Below are positions 43,412-53,799 of a stretch of DNA of 64,000 nucleotides, piece after piece. How positions within the stretch are numbered: position 1 is the stretch's first letter; each line of letters opens with the position of its first letter. The stretch covers positions 71,986 through 135,985 of the forward strand of contig CAWGOZ010000014.1 in the NCBI GenBank assembly GCA_963824345.1, read 5' to 3'. Under the pieces are notes generated by a model, which saw nothing but the letters and a program-made list of their open reading frames with translations, was not told the DNA's origin and ran no database searches. The DNA comes from Palsa-89 sp963824345. GTDB taxonomy: Bacteria; Acidobacteriota; Terriglobia; Bryobacterales; Bryobacteraceae. A program made the translations under genes and the position numbers.

Positions 43412-44083
43412 TCAAGGATCTCCCGCCACGCCGTAAGCAGGCGCGCCGGCAGGAGATCGCGCGCGCTGGATGTATGCGTCCATTTGAGGCTGATACATCT
43501 CCCAAAGAGCGCAGAGTTCCTCGATGGGATGGTCCGACCAATCGACGCGCAAATCCACAATCGGCCAGGAGAGCCTCTCGGCCACCAGCACACCGGCGGC
43601 ATGCAGAGGCCCGGCTTCGCCACCCGCCTTGAGTCCGGCGCACAACGCCTTCAGCAAACGCTCCGCAAGATGGCCGCGGGTCTGCTCGAAAGCCCGTGTC
43701 ATCTCGCCTGGCACGGATGGATTCGCCAGCAGATTTCCTGCCGAGGCGCAATCGCGGCCGACTGATTCTGCAAACACTGGGAGCGTGCGATCGCCACTGT
43801 ACACCGCGGGCGCGCCCGCTAGAGGGACGAGCACAATTTGCCGCCACTCCATAAAAGGCTCCTCGCGGCGCAACCACTCGATCACATCCTGCGCAGGGCT
43901 GCCGCCCTCCAACCGATCAAGCGCCAGGCGTCCCAGGTTGGGATCGGTCACATTCTGGCTGAGCGCCGCCCCGACGCCCGCTCTTACATTGGCGCAGCGG
44001 CTGGCAACCGCAATGCTCGAAGAGGACACCGCGACGCCCACCATGCCGGTTTCAGCGCAGCGAGCCGCGATGGACATCGTCAC
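43412..44083 (-). CDS. DUF1028 protein (predicted Ntn-hydrolase fold)
   Basis: A 223-residue protein matching DUF1028: MSIAARCAETGMVGVAVSSS, VRAGVGAALSQNVTDPNLGR, FAESVGRDCASAGNLLANPS, LRVDWSDHPIEELCALWEMY. Members are predicted Ntn-type amidohydrolases, but no substrate is established to my knowledge. It overlaps the ridA-like gene by 4 bp and the M20 gene follows 4 bp later. This places two potential amide-cleaving enzymes side by side in one operon. Confidence 0.86.
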   Translation of the reverse strand: MTMSIAARCAETGMVGVAVSSSSIAVASRCANVRAGVGAALSQNVTDPNLGRLALDRLEGGSPAQDVIEWLRREEPFMEWRQIVLVPLAGAPAVYSGDRTLPVFAESVGRDCASAGNLLANPSVPGEMTRAFEQTRGHLAERLLKALCAGLKAGGEAGPLHAAGVLVAERLSWPIVDLRVDWSDHPIEELCALWEMYQPQMDAYIQRARSPAGAPAYGVAGDP

Positions 44084-44502
44084 GTTCCCCGCTCCGGAGG
44101 AATCACGGCGGTGACGTCGATCTCAACCAGCCATTCCGGACGGGCCAGCGCGGACACAACCAGTCCGGTTGAAACCGGATAGACGCCCTTCAGCCACCTG
44201 CCGACTACGCGATAGACCGGCTCGCGGTATCGTGCGTCAACCAAATAGATCACAATTTTGCAGATGTCTTCGAGACGGCTGCCCGCCTCTTCGAGCAGCA
44301 TCTTGATGTTCGACATGGCCTGCTCGGTTTGAGCTGCCACATCGCTTCGACCCACCGACTCGTTGGTGTCCAGATCCTGGCCTACCTGGCCACGCAGAAA
44401 CACGAGGTTTCCGGCCACCACCACTTGGCATAGATCGTTGTCGAGCTGTTGCTCGGGATAGGTATCGCGGGTATTGAATTTGCGAATGCGCCGATGACTC
44501 AT
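44080..44502 (-). CDS. RidA/YjgF family enamine-imine deaminase
   Basis: A 140-residue trimeric hydrolase of reactive 2-aminoacrylate-type imines. Family signs: LVFLRGQVGQDL, QTEQAMSNIKMLLEEAG, LEDICKIVIYLVDARYREPV, the VSTGLVVSALARPEWLVEID segment with the carboxylate-binding Arg, and a C-terminal ERGT. Some members act in aromatic pathways as 2-aminomuconate deaminases. Coupling to an HpaB-type monooxygenase gene (4-bp overlap) fits such a role. The start at 44502 is set by that overlap. Confidence 0.9.
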   Translation of the reverse strand: MSHRRIRKFNTRDTYPEQQLDNDLCQVVVAGNLVFLRGQVGQDLDTNESVGRSDVAAQTEQAMSNIKMLLEEAGSRLEDICKIVIYLVDARYREPVYRVVGRWLKGVYPVSTGLVVSALARPEWLVEIDVTAVIPPERGT

Positions 44503-45971
44503 GCGTCTGACTTGGCCGCCTTTTTGCCAAGCACCCGCTCGGACAGACCCGCCGATTTTCGGACGAATTCCAGCGGACCGCTCCAGTCGAAATTGTTGTA
44601 CACCGCGGCCAAGTGGGCGAATGGCGGCGATTGAGCGAACAGTTGGAACGTCAACCGATGGCCGGCATAATCGGAATTCAATAGGTCGCGCGCGAACGCC
44701 AGCAGTTTGCGGCGATCGTCGGCCACCCATTCCTCATTGACCGAATAGAACTTCTTCAACCACTGGCCGGCCACGGGATGGGCGAAGGAGGCCGCATCCG
44801 GAGTGATGCAAATCTGGCCGCCGCACAGCTCCCTGGCAATGTGCATCATGGCGGGCAGTTGAGTGCAAGCGAGCACGCGGCCGGTGTAAAGCAGCGACTG
44901 GTTGGGCATCAACAGACCGCCCGGACTGGGTTCGGCCAGCGCGATCGACGCCGTTAAGTGAGCGTGGATGCCTTCCCGATAACAGGCCAGTTGCGCGAGT
45001 TTCTCCTGCACCGCCTGCTGTTTATCCAGGCCGGTTTGGCGGGCATTAAACAGCGCCGCCCCAATCAGCATGTCCGCCACCCTCAGATTTCGTTGCACGA
45101 ACGCGAAGGCGCTATAGCGATGCAGCGTGGAGCGGATAAACGTAGCGGCTCTGGTATGACGGTAAAACAGAACGTTTTCCCAGGGCACCAGGACGTCGTC
45201 GAAAATTACCAGCGCGTCGATCTCATCGAAGCGGTTGGCAAGCGGATAATCCTCCACCGGAGCCCGGCCCGCAAAACCGGTGCGGCAGATGAACTTCAAT
45301 CCTGGAGATCCCAAATCGCAGATGAACCCGACGGCGTAATCCGACAGCTCGGAATTTCCCCAGTTCGCGATGGTCGGCTTCACGAACGCTTGGTTGGAAT
45401 ACGCGGCGGCCGTTTCGTACTTGGCGCCGCGAACCACGATTCCAGCATCGGTCTCCCGGACCAGATGCAGAAGCATGTCCGGATCCTGGAGTTGCGGGGG
45501 CTTGGAGCGGTCGCCTTTTGGATCCGTATTGGCGGACACGTGAAACAGATCCTGGCGCAAGACTCTGTCGATGTGGTTTCGGATGTTGGCCGAAAATCGC
45601 GGATCGACCTCGTTCAGAATATTCTGGCCATCGTAGAGAGACCACATTTCACCCACGGTCTCGTCGCCGACCCGCGTGACCACGCCTCCGATTTCGTCCA
45701 TCACCTGGTCGGTGGCGCGGCGTTTATCCCACCAGTCCTGCTGCGTGTGCGGTAGTTTGAGCCCGATGGCGTGGTCTTCGCCCCGCGGGTCCGTGTAGAC
45801 CATGACGGGCCGCGTGACGGGATCGTGCGCCATGTCGTAGATGCGCGCGCGGATGTCCACCAGGGGCTTGAAAGCGGGGTGGGTCACCACATCGCCGATC
45901 CGCTCGCCATTCAGATAAACTTCGCGGCCATCTTGAATCGATCGCCGATACTCATCTCCGGTGCGGATCAC
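44499..45971 (-). CDS. HpaB/PvcC-family FADH2-dependent monooxygenase
   Basis: A 490-residue protein of the 4-hydroxyphenylacetate 3-monooxygenase family: RTGDEYRRSIQDGREVYLNG at the N-terminus, VVRGAKYETAAAYSNQAFV, RFDEIDALVIFDDVLVPWEN, and the C-terminal ICITPDAASFAHPVAGQWLK. It would hydroxylate a phenolic substrate using FADH2 from a separate reductase, which is not in the operon. The fold is shared with 4-hydroxybutyryl-CoA dehydratase, but the cluster ligands of that enzyme are not evident. It is first of the operon HpaB-RidA-DUF1028-M20-S9. Confidence 0.9.
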   Translation of the reverse strand: MIRTGDEYRRSIQDGREVYLNGERIGDVVTHPAFKPLVDIRARIYDMAHDPVTRPVMVYTDPRGEDHAIGLKLPHTQQDWWDKRRATDQVMDEIGGVVTRVGDETVGEMWSLYDGQNILNEVDPRFSANIRNHIDRVLRQDLFHVSANTDPKGDRSKPPQLQDPDMLLHLVRETDAGIVVRGAKYETAAAYSNQAFVKPTIANWGNSELSDYAVGFICDLGSPGLKFICRTGFAGRAPVEDYPLANRFDEIDALVIFDDVLVPWENVLFYRHTRAATFIRSTLHRYSAFAFVQRNLRVADMLIGAALFNARQTGLDKQQAVQEKLAQLACYREGIHAHLTASIALAEPSPGGLLMPNQSLLYTGRVLACTQLPAMMHIARELCGGQICITPDAASFAHPVAGQWLKKFYSVNEEWVADDRRKLLAFARDLLNSDYAGHRLTFQLFAQSPPFAHLAAVYNNFDWSGPLEFVRKSAGLSERVLGKKAAKSDA

Positions 45972-46054
45972 GCTGCCCGATATCCTACCATGCAGTCGAA
46001 AATCGGGACAGAACCAGAGAACGCCAGGCGCCCTGGATCAGCACTGGCCGGGAA

Positions 46055-49000
46055 TCAGAATATGAACTTGGCTCCCAACTGAATATTCCGATTCTCTTGC
46101 AATGGCAAGAGCGAAGAACCTCCTACCGCCCCGTTGGGGGGAATCCCGTAGCTGTCGGTGATAAAGCCGGCGCCTCCGGCGATGTACGCGGCACCGGTGT
46201 TTACGTACAAGTTTGAGTGGTTGAGAGCATTGAACGCTTCCAGCCGAAGCTGCAAGGACATGCGCTCCGTGAACCGGACGCTCTTGTAAATGCCAAAATC
46301 CAGGTTGTAGACGCCGGGAGTGTGGAAATAATTGCGCCCGGTCATGCTGGATGGCCACGGACCGAAGTCGGAGGTGCCGGTAATGGGGCTAGCGTACTCG
46401 TCGACCGGAATTTTACTGAAGTCGATTATGTTATAGGAATTGGGGCCCGCGTACTGAAATTCGGTACCGTTCGCAGGGATGAACTGGTCGGGAATCACGC
46501 GGGTGGCTATTTGGTAGGCATTCGTAAAGTCGAAAATGCTGTATGGCGCGCCTGTGCGCGCGGTGAAGACAGGCGCAAACTCCCACCCGTCTAAAATGGC
46601 CCTAAAGGGGCCCTTCAAACCATGCGCGTAGGGAATTGCGTAGATCGCACTGACGGCAATGCGGTGCCGGTTGTCAAAATAGGCGTTGCCTTTGTCGAAC
46701 TCAGGATCGAGGAGATTAGTGTAACCCAAGGTTTCCGTGTTGGCCCCGGAACTGAACGTATCGCTCAGATCATCAATGGCGTGGCTCCAGGTGTAATTGA
46801 GGCGCAGTGTGAGCCCGCTGTTCTTGATGTTCTGGATATCGTAGCGGACGTTCATCGCATTGTAGGTGGAGTGGGCGGCAGCGCCCCGGCGATTGATGGT
46901 TGAGTATTGGGGATTCAGCACAGCGGTGCAAGGATCCGGTCCTCCCGTGAGCGTTGAGGCGGGATTGCAGGGAATTCCCAGATAGTAGTTGCCCGATCCC
47001 GGCGTGTTCATATAACTAATGTCATACAGGTTTTCGCCGATCGAGGCGGAGTAATCGACTTCGAGATGCATGCTATTGCCGAACTGATGTTCCAGGGAGG
47101 CGCTCAGCAAGTGCGCATAGGCTTGCGGAATATTGGGTTGGACATAGCGTCCTTCGGCGGGGGGAAGGGCTACCGATCCGCTGGTTCCGGTCAACGGTCC
47201 GGCGTTGGAGACCGTTGCATTGAGGGGTACTCCGCAGGACATCTGAATGCACTCCGCAACCTCGAAGTTGGGGGGATTGAAGAGCACGTTGTAAGTCACG
47301 TTGCCGAAATTGCGTTCGTATCCGATGCCGTAACCGCCGCGGAAGGCCGTTTTTCCGTCGCCGAAAACATCCCAGGCGAAACCGACGCGGGGCGCGAAAT
47401 TATGCCAGCTCGGTTTCCACAACTCGCCGATCGGACTGTTGGGGGTGGTCAGCATCGAGCCGTTTTCCATGCCCACAAACTCACCGGGACCATAGTCACC
47501 CTTAGCGCCGCCGGCGGGATAAAAATTGGAGTCGAGATTCGGATTGACGTTGTGCTGCACTCCGAAGTACTCCCAGCGTACGCCGAGGTTCAGCGTCACG
47601 CGGTGGCTGATTTTCCATGAATCCTGGGCATACGCCGCACCCTCGTGATAACGATTGCTGCGCTCAAAGGTCGGCGGGCCGACGGGAAGATTGACCGTGC
47701 AGGCCGGAGTCTGGACGTTGTTGACGCAAGGGAATTTACCATCAGGATAGATGGCGCCTTCATATTCATAGAGCTTGCCGGCCAGAAAATTGTCTAACCC
47801 CCCTCCCGTGGTTTCGCCGAAGAACTCTTGGGCTTGGTTGTAGGCGCCAAAGCTGCGATTATCGCGCATGTATTCAATCGAGCCCCCAAAACGGATCTCG
47901 TGCTTGCCTTTAGTCCAACTAAAGTCCTGATAAGCCTCACCGAAATTCTGCGGGCCGCCAAAGGGATAGCCGCCGTTGCCTGGAGTGAAAGAATTATCCC
48001 CCGGCAGCGTCACGCCATAGGGCCCGATTTCGGTAGCGCCAATGGTGTTCCCAAGGAAATAGGTGGGCACCACGCCATTCGTCGACAATGGATTCACGAT
48101 GTTGAAACGGTTGAAATCCAGTTTGGACTGCGAAACGAAGGTCGGCGAGAAAGTGTGCGTCATCGAGACGATCAGGCTGTTGTTGAAAGTCGTCTCGCCG
48201 ATGTTATAACCCGCATACACGTTGGCGGCTGCGCTGCCCGGAAAATCGTCCTCGCTTTGCACGGCGTAGCGCATATAAATCATCGTTTTGTCGGTCATGT
48301 TGTAATCCACGCGATTTACGTTGGACCAGGCGTTTTGCGGAACCCCTGCCCCCGAGTTCGTGGGCACGCTGTAGCCCATCAGGTCAAACATTGGCGCGTT
48401 GGGATTGTAGGCCGCGCATCCACCGGTTGGGGAGGAGCCGTTACACGGATCCGAGCCTACCGCCGCCAACTGATTTCGGCTGAAGGTTTGCAGGACGGAA
48501 CTATTCGCAACCAGCTTGCCGTAAGCGGAAAATATGGCCTGCGTGGCTGGCGCGGAAGCGGCAATCAGCTGCGGGGCCGGAACGAGGTCGGTCTCGTTGG
48601 CGGCGCTACGCACGCGAGTCCACTCGGTGTTGGTGAAGAAGAATAACTTGTTCTTCTTGACAGGTCCGCCCGCCGAAAAGCCGAATTGATTCCGCACAAA
48701 GACGGGTTTGTCCAGGCCATAGGCATTGTTATTGAAGGTGTTGGAAGCCAGATCGGAAACCCGGTTGAATTCATACAAGGTGCCGTGAAACTGGTTGGTT
48801 CCAGACTTGGTGGTGACGTTGATGATGCCCGCGTCGGCGCGGCCGAATTCAGCCGTGAAATTGCTGGTGATGATGCCGATTTCCTGGACCGAGTCCAGGG
48901 GGGTGGTCTGGCCTATTGACCCGGTGAATTCCATGTTGTTTGCAACGCCATCCAGCATCACATTGGTTCCGGCCGAGCGCAGGCCGTTAATCGCCACGCC

Positions 49001-49523
49001 GGCGCCGCGCCCGGTAGGATCGTCCTCACTGACGTTGCCGGACGTGGCGACCAACGCATAAGGGTTACGGGTAAGAGTGGGCAGTTCGAGGATCTGCTGG
49101 GTACTGAGTACCTGTGCAATGGTCTGGGTCTCGGTATTCACCGAGATGGCCGCACTGGTGCCCGTGACTTCCACGACAGTTTCACTCTTGCCGACCTCCA
49201 GTTTGAGATCCAAGCCCACCTTCGTGCCGACGGTCACCGTAGTTTGTTGCCGGAGGGTATTAAATCCGGGCGCGGCGACGGTCACTTCGTAGAACGTCGG
49301 GTTGTAGATTCGGAAACGTAAAGCTGCCTGAATCGCTGCTTCCTTGCGAACGCTCGGTGCCAGTGGCAACCGACCGCACAGTCACTTTGGCGCCGGGAAT
49401 GAGAGCTCCGGATGGGTCGGCGACGGTCCCAACGATTTGGCCGGTTTCCGCTTGAGGAAAGGCCTGGAATGCGCCGAAAGTCACCAGCGCGAGAGTGAAT
49501 GCGAGCGTGAAGAGTGGTTTCAT
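46055..49523 (-). pseudogene. TonB-dependent receptor (Oar-like), frameshifted near the N-terminus
   Basis: Signal peptide and carboxypeptidase-regulatory-like domain (PLFTLAFTLALVTFGAF, TGQIVGTVADPSGALIPGAK) lie in one frame up to about 49298; the plug and barrel continue in another to 46055. Two bases missing after CCCG would restore NLQPGTFYEVTVAAPGF. The long second part has the plug (LPTLTRNPYALVATSGNV, LDGVANNMEFTGSIGQ, GTNQFHGTLYEFNR) and ends in the C-terminal Phe (QLGAKFIF) needed for outer-membrane assembly. It would import a large ligand. It lies 83 bp upstream of the HpaB operon on the same strand, so it may serve it. Broken gene or consensus error. Confidence 0.85.
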
Positions 49524-49752
49524 TTGACACACCTTGAGTTGAGCCAAAAACTTTCTGTACAGCCCCTGGGGCGTTCGCCCGTTTCTGCTCAAAGCCTAAC
49601 TCAGGGGTGAGCAAACGCACAGGACCACTTTGCAATTTCTGGTTGGGCCACTTGCAATGTCTGGCGTCGTGAGAACATAGTCGTAACGGTATTTGGAATT
49701 TCCTTGGCCCGTGTTCCGCGCATGGGCCGCAGTGTGGGGGCGAAATTTTGAG

Positions 49753-51237
49753 ATGAACCGCCGAGCCACTCCCTATCAATTGGTGTTGCCGCCAAGAACC
49801 GCGACTGTGCCGTCGTCTCACTGGCTCCGTGATGCCTTGCGGTCAGGCATCACTTCGGGAATGCTCGGGCGGGGCCAGCGCATGCCTGCGACGCGCGAGA
49901 TTGCGCGGCACTTCGGCCTCGCTCGCGGAACCGTGCTGGCAGCCATCGATGACTTAAAGGCCGAGGGCTACGTGCGTGGCGTGCCAGGTTCCGGGACGTT
50001 TGTGTGCGATCTCCTGCCAGAGGAGCTCATGCACAGCAGAGCGCCATCGATACGCCGGAAACCTGCGCCCGCAGGTGAATTCCCTCGACTCTCCAAATAC
50101 GCGATGCGAGTGAAGCCCGTCCCTTACTTCGCAAACCCCGCGAGTCTCGCTTTTCGTACAAATTTGCCCGCGCTCGATCTTTTTCCTACAAGCTTATGGG
50201 CCCAGGTTGCTTCCCGCCGGCTGCGCCGTGTTTCTGCCAGCGACCTGCTGGGCTGCAGTACCGGAGGATACGGGCCTTTACGAAAGGTGTTAGCGCAGTA
50301 TCTTCGAACCGAGCGCGGGGTGCGATGCGAAGCAGAGCAGATCGTAATTGTGACCGGAATTCAAGAAGCGATCGATCTTGTAGCTAGATTGCTATTGAAT
50401 CCAGGAGACCGGGTGTTAGTGGAGGACCCCGGCTTTCAAGGGGCCTATGTGGCATTTGAAGCGGCGGCGGCGAGTATAGTATCTATTCCCGTCGATTCTG
50501 AAGGCGCGGCGCCCGGCCGGTCCGATTTCCGTAATGCTCGATTGATGTATGTCACGCCGGGCCATCAGTTCCCTACCGGAATTACGATGACTCATGGCCG
50601 ACGCGTCGAGATTCTTCGGCAAGCGCGCGAATCGGGAACGATCATTCTGGAAGACGATTACGACAGTGAATATCGTTATTCGGGGCATCCCATCCCAGCC
50701 ATGCAGGGCATTGATAGAGATAACCTGGTTATTTTCACGGGTGGTTTTAACAAGGTGCTGTTTCCTTCGCTGCGGATGGGATATTTAGTGCTGCCGCCCG
50801 GTCTGCTCGATAAATTCTTGACGACCAAGGGCATGATTAGCCGGTATCACTCACTTTTCGACCAAGCCGTGGTCTGCGACTTTATCGAGCAAGGGCACTT
50901 CGGCCGCCATCTGAGGCGTATGCGAAAGGTATACGCAGAACGCTTGGGAGCGCTCTCGCATCACGCCAGCCAACATCTTTCTGGCTTCCTAACGCTGTCA
51001 GACATTGAAGCCGGCCTGCAAACCATTGGATGGCTAAGAACCGGCGTCGTGGCCGAGGACGCTGCTTTAGCGGCCGCGAGAAGAAAAATTGACATCGTGC
51101 CTCTGAGCAGATACTGCCGCACGTTTCGACTTAAAGAGGGGCTACAGATTGGATTTGCAGCCGTGGACGAAGCGGCGATCGCAAAGGGCATATCGGGTTT
51201 AGCCGAAGCATTCCAAAGTTTGGACCGATCCTACTAA
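49753..51237 (+). CDS. MocR/GntR-type regulator with aminotransferase-like domain
   Basis: A 494-residue transcription factor. The N-terminal GntR winged helix (DALRSGITSGMLGRGQRMPA, TREIARHFGLARGTVLAAID) is linked to a fold-type-I PLP domain (YGPLRKVLAQYLRTERGVRC, IILEDDYDSEYRYSG) with the PLP lysine in GGFNKVLFPSLRMGY. MocR proteins often sense amino compounds or PLP. It diverges from the TonB receptor across about 230 bp and could control it and the HpaB operon (inference). The start at 49753 begins MNRRATPYQLVLPP; the open frame from 49693 adds nothing familiar. Confidence 0.92.
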   Translation: MNRRATPYQLVLPPRTATVPSSHWLRDALRSGITSGMLGRGQRMPATREIARHFGLARGTVLAAIDDLKAEGYVRGVPGSGTFVCDLLPEELMHSRAPSIRRKPAPAGEFPRLSKYAMRVKPVPYFANPASLAFRTNLPALDLFPTSLWAQVASRRLRRVSASDLLGCSTGGYGPLRKVLAQYLRTERGVRCEAEQIVIVTGIQEAIDLVARLLLNPGDRVLVEDPGFQGAYVAFEAAAASIVSIPVDSEGAAPGRSDFRNARLMYVTPGHQFPTGITMTHGRRVEILRQARESGTIILEDDYDSEYRYSGHPIPAMQGIDRDNLVIFTGGFNKVLFPSLRMGYLVLPPGLLDKFLTTKGMISRYHSLFDQAVVCDFIEQGHFGRHLRRMRKVYAERLGALSHHASQHLSGFLTLSDIEAGLQTIGWLRTGVVAEDAALAAARRKIDIVPLSRYCRTFRLKEGLQIGFAAVDEAAIAKGISGLAEAFQSLDRSY

Positions 51238-51441
51238 GACGGTGAGGGACCGCTCCCTCGCTCTTGCGTGTGCCACAAATGCCGCCCGCCATTTTCCGTT
51301 TGACAAAAACGCCGAATTGGTGCATCCTCAAGATTCCACGAACCCAGTAAGGTCAGGAGAAAGGTTAGTCGCGTCTCACTCGGCTTAGCCTTCCCGGTAG
51401 TCGACTCCACCTAAGAGACCCGATAGAAGGAGATACTGCTG

Positions 51442-53769
51442 ATGGGTCGCGTCCAAATGCGGCTGGTGCCGGTAGCCGCGGCTTTTATCTGGCTGGTCAA
51501 TGCCCAGACCACTTCGCCGCAGGGCGACTGGCCTACCTATGGCGGGGACAAGGGCTTCAACCGATATTCCCCGCTGGATCAAATCAATGCCGACAACGCA
51601 AAGAATCTGTCGGTGGTATGGGGCCGGCCGGCAGTGGATCCTCGGATCAGGGACAAGTTCCCCGACCTCAGCCCATCCAATTATTTTCGCGGCACTCCGA
51701 TCATGATCGATGGCGTGCTTTATGCGCCCGATGGCGTCGGATTGGTGGAGGCGTTCGACGCCGCCACGGGAAGGACCAAATGGGTCCAACAGCCGGTGGA
51801 GCCGACCTTGAAGGAGGCCTCCGGCCAGAGCACCCGCGGCGTTGCCTACTGGCGTAAGGAATCGGACGAGCGCATCGTTTCCATACGCGGACAATATCTT
51901 TACGCCACCGATGCCAAGACCGGCGCGCCGGAACGCGAGTTTGGAGAGAACGGCAGAATTTCGCTGAAACGCGACACCCCCGACAACGCGACTTACTTCG
52001 GATTCCCCGGTCCTTTTATCGTGAATGACGTGATCGTGGTGGGCGGCAACGGAGGCGGGAAGGCGGCGGGCGGCTACGGGGACGGCGGATACGATGCCGG
52101 CGCGAGGCCCGAGGATCTGCGAGGCTACGACATCCACAGCGGCGCGTTGCTGTGGACCTTTCACATTGTCCCCAGAAAAGGAGAGCCCGGCTACGAAACC
52201 TGGGGCAAGGGCTCGGCGGAATATGTTGGCAATATGGCTGCATGGGCTTCGCTCACTGCCGACGAGGAGCTAGGCTACGTGTACGTCCCCCTGAGCACAC
52301 CGACGGCCTCCTACTACGGCGGCCATCGCCCCGGCATGAATCTTTATTCCGACAGCTTGGTGGTAATTAACGCGAAAACCGGGAAACTGGTTTGGTACTA
52401 CCAGCTGATCCATCACGATCTTTGGGAATATGACGCTGCCACTCCGCCGGTGCTCGGCGACATCACCGTGGATGGAAAGCGCATCAAGGCAGTGATTGCG
52501 TCCAACAAAACCGGATTCTTATATGTGTTCGACCGGGTCACCGGCAAGCCGGTCTGGCCTATCGAAGAACGTCCCGTGCCGCAGTCCACCGTTCCCGGCG
52601 AGGAAACCTGGCCGACGCAGCCCTTCCCCACGAAACCGCCGCCCATGGATCGCCAGGGTATCAACGAAGACGACCTCATCGACTTCACTCCCGCGCTGCA
52701 CAAGGAAGCCATCGAGTACGCCAGTCACTTTGTGATGGGCCCTCTGTTCACGCCGCCGACCATCGTCGGCGACCAGCCTGGCGGGAAGCAGGGAACCTTG
52801 GCGGTTCCGACCGACTGGGGCGCAGCGAACTGGAACACGGGCGCCTTCGATCCCGAGACCGGCATGTACTACGCCATTTCGATGAACCTTCCCACGGTTT
52901 ATCAGCTGCGAAGAAACCCGAACGCCAACTCCCCCATGCTCTATGGTGAAGGCCCACCGCCCAGCGCGCCGAAGCAGCCCGGCGCAAAGGAGCGGCCGCC
53001 AGAGCGCTATCCCGAGTTGACCATTCACGACCTTCCATTGACAAAACCGCCTTATGGCCGCATTACCGCATTCGATATGAATCAGGGAACGAAAGTTTGG
53101 ATGACGCCGAATGGCGATGGCCCTCGCGATCATCCACTGCTCAAGGACCTGAACCTGCCGCCATTGGGCAACCCCGGCCGGCCGGTGGCGCTTCTGACCA
53201 AGACTCTGCTCTTCGTCGCCGACAGCAGCAATGCGGTGATGGGGCAGGCCGGTATTGCCGGCCCCGCGAAATTCCGGGCTTACGACAAGAGTAACGGAAA
53301 ATTGATTGCGCAGGTTGATTTACCCGTCGGCGCCACCGGCGGACCGATGACTTACCTGGCTGATGGCAAGCAGTACATCGTAGTGCCGGTTGGAGGAAAA
53401 GGTTACGGCGGCGGCTGGGTCGCCCTCGGCTTAGGCAGCCCCGGCATCTACTCGGAAGCGCAAGCTCGGCGCGGCCAGAATATTTATCGGGGAAAGTGCG
53501 CGGGCTGTCACGGAAGCGATCTTGGCGGAGAGCATGCTCCGCCCTTGAAGGGTGATGCGTTCTGGTCGGAGTGGGAGAAAGAGTCGGCGCGATCGCTCTA
53601 CAGCAGAATCATCAGCAATATGCCTCCGGACGATCCAGGCAGCCTCCCCGAGAAAGATGTGGTTGACCTGGTGGGCTATCTTTTGCAAACCAATGGACTG
53701 CCCGCTGGAAGCAGGGCCATCGAAAACGCCAACGATCTGAACAGCGTCATGCTGCGGCGGCCTAAATAG
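51442..53769 (+). CDS. Periplasmic PQQ-dependent dehydrogenase with C-terminal cytochrome c domain
   Basis: A 775-residue quinohemoprotein. A signal peptide (LVPVAAAFIWLVNAQ) leads to an eight-bladed PQQ propeller (WPTYGGDKGFNRYSPLDQIN, VYVPLSTPTASYYGGHRPGM, YYQLIHHDLWEYDAATPPVL, ITAFDMNQGTKVW). The last 110 residues are a cytochrome c domain with the heme motif CAGCH in NIYRGKCAGCHGSDLGGEHA. It oxidises an alcohol, sugar or aldehyde in the periplasm and passes electrons through its own heme. Specificity is unknown. A TonB receptor follows by 30 bp, suggesting uptake and oxidation of a common compound. Confidence 0.9.
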   Translation: MGRVQMRLVPVAAAFIWLVNAQTTSPQGDWPTYGGDKGFNRYSPLDQINADNAKNLSVVWGRPAVDPRIRDKFPDLSPSNYFRGTPIMIDGVLYAPDGVGLVEAFDAATGRTKWVQQPVEPTLKEASGQSTRGVAYWRKESDERIVSIRGQYLYATDAKTGAPEREFGENGRISLKRDTPDNATYFGFPGPFIVNDVIVVGGNGGGKAAGGYGDGGYDAGARPEDLRGYDIHSGALLWTFHIVPRKGEPGYETWGKGSAEYVGNMAAWASLTADEELGYVYVPLSTPTASYYGGHRPGMNLYSDSLVVINAKTGKLVWYYQLIHHDLWEYDAATPPVLGDITVDGKRIKAVIASNKTGFLYVFDRVTGKPVWPIEERPVPQSTVPGEETWPTQPFPTKPPPMDRQGINEDDLIDFTPALHKEAIEYASHFVMGPLFTPPTIVGDQPGGKQGTLAVPTDWGAANWNTGAFDPETGMYYAISMNLPTVYQLRRNPNANSPMLYGEGPPPSAPKQPGAKERPPERYPELTIHDLPLTKPPYGRITAFDMNQGTKVWMTPNGDGPRDHPLLKDLNLPPLGNPGRPVALLTKTLLFVADSSNAVMGQAGIAGPAKFRAYDKSNGKLIAQVDLPVGATGGPMTYLADGKQYIVVPVGGKGYGGGWVALGLGSPGIYSEAQARRGQNIYRGKCAGCHGSDLGGEHAPPLKGDAFWSEWEKESARSLYSRIISNMPPDDPGSLPEKDVVDLVGYLLQTNGLPAGSRAIENANDLNSVMLRRPK

Positions 53770-53799
53770 AAAGTAAGAACGCGGACTGGGAGGCTTGAC

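Noticed and set aside
51240..51265. Intrinsic terminator after the MocR gene
   Set aside because: GAGGGACCGCTCCCTC can form a 6-bp stem, but no T-tract follows; it looks more like part of the dispersed repeat.
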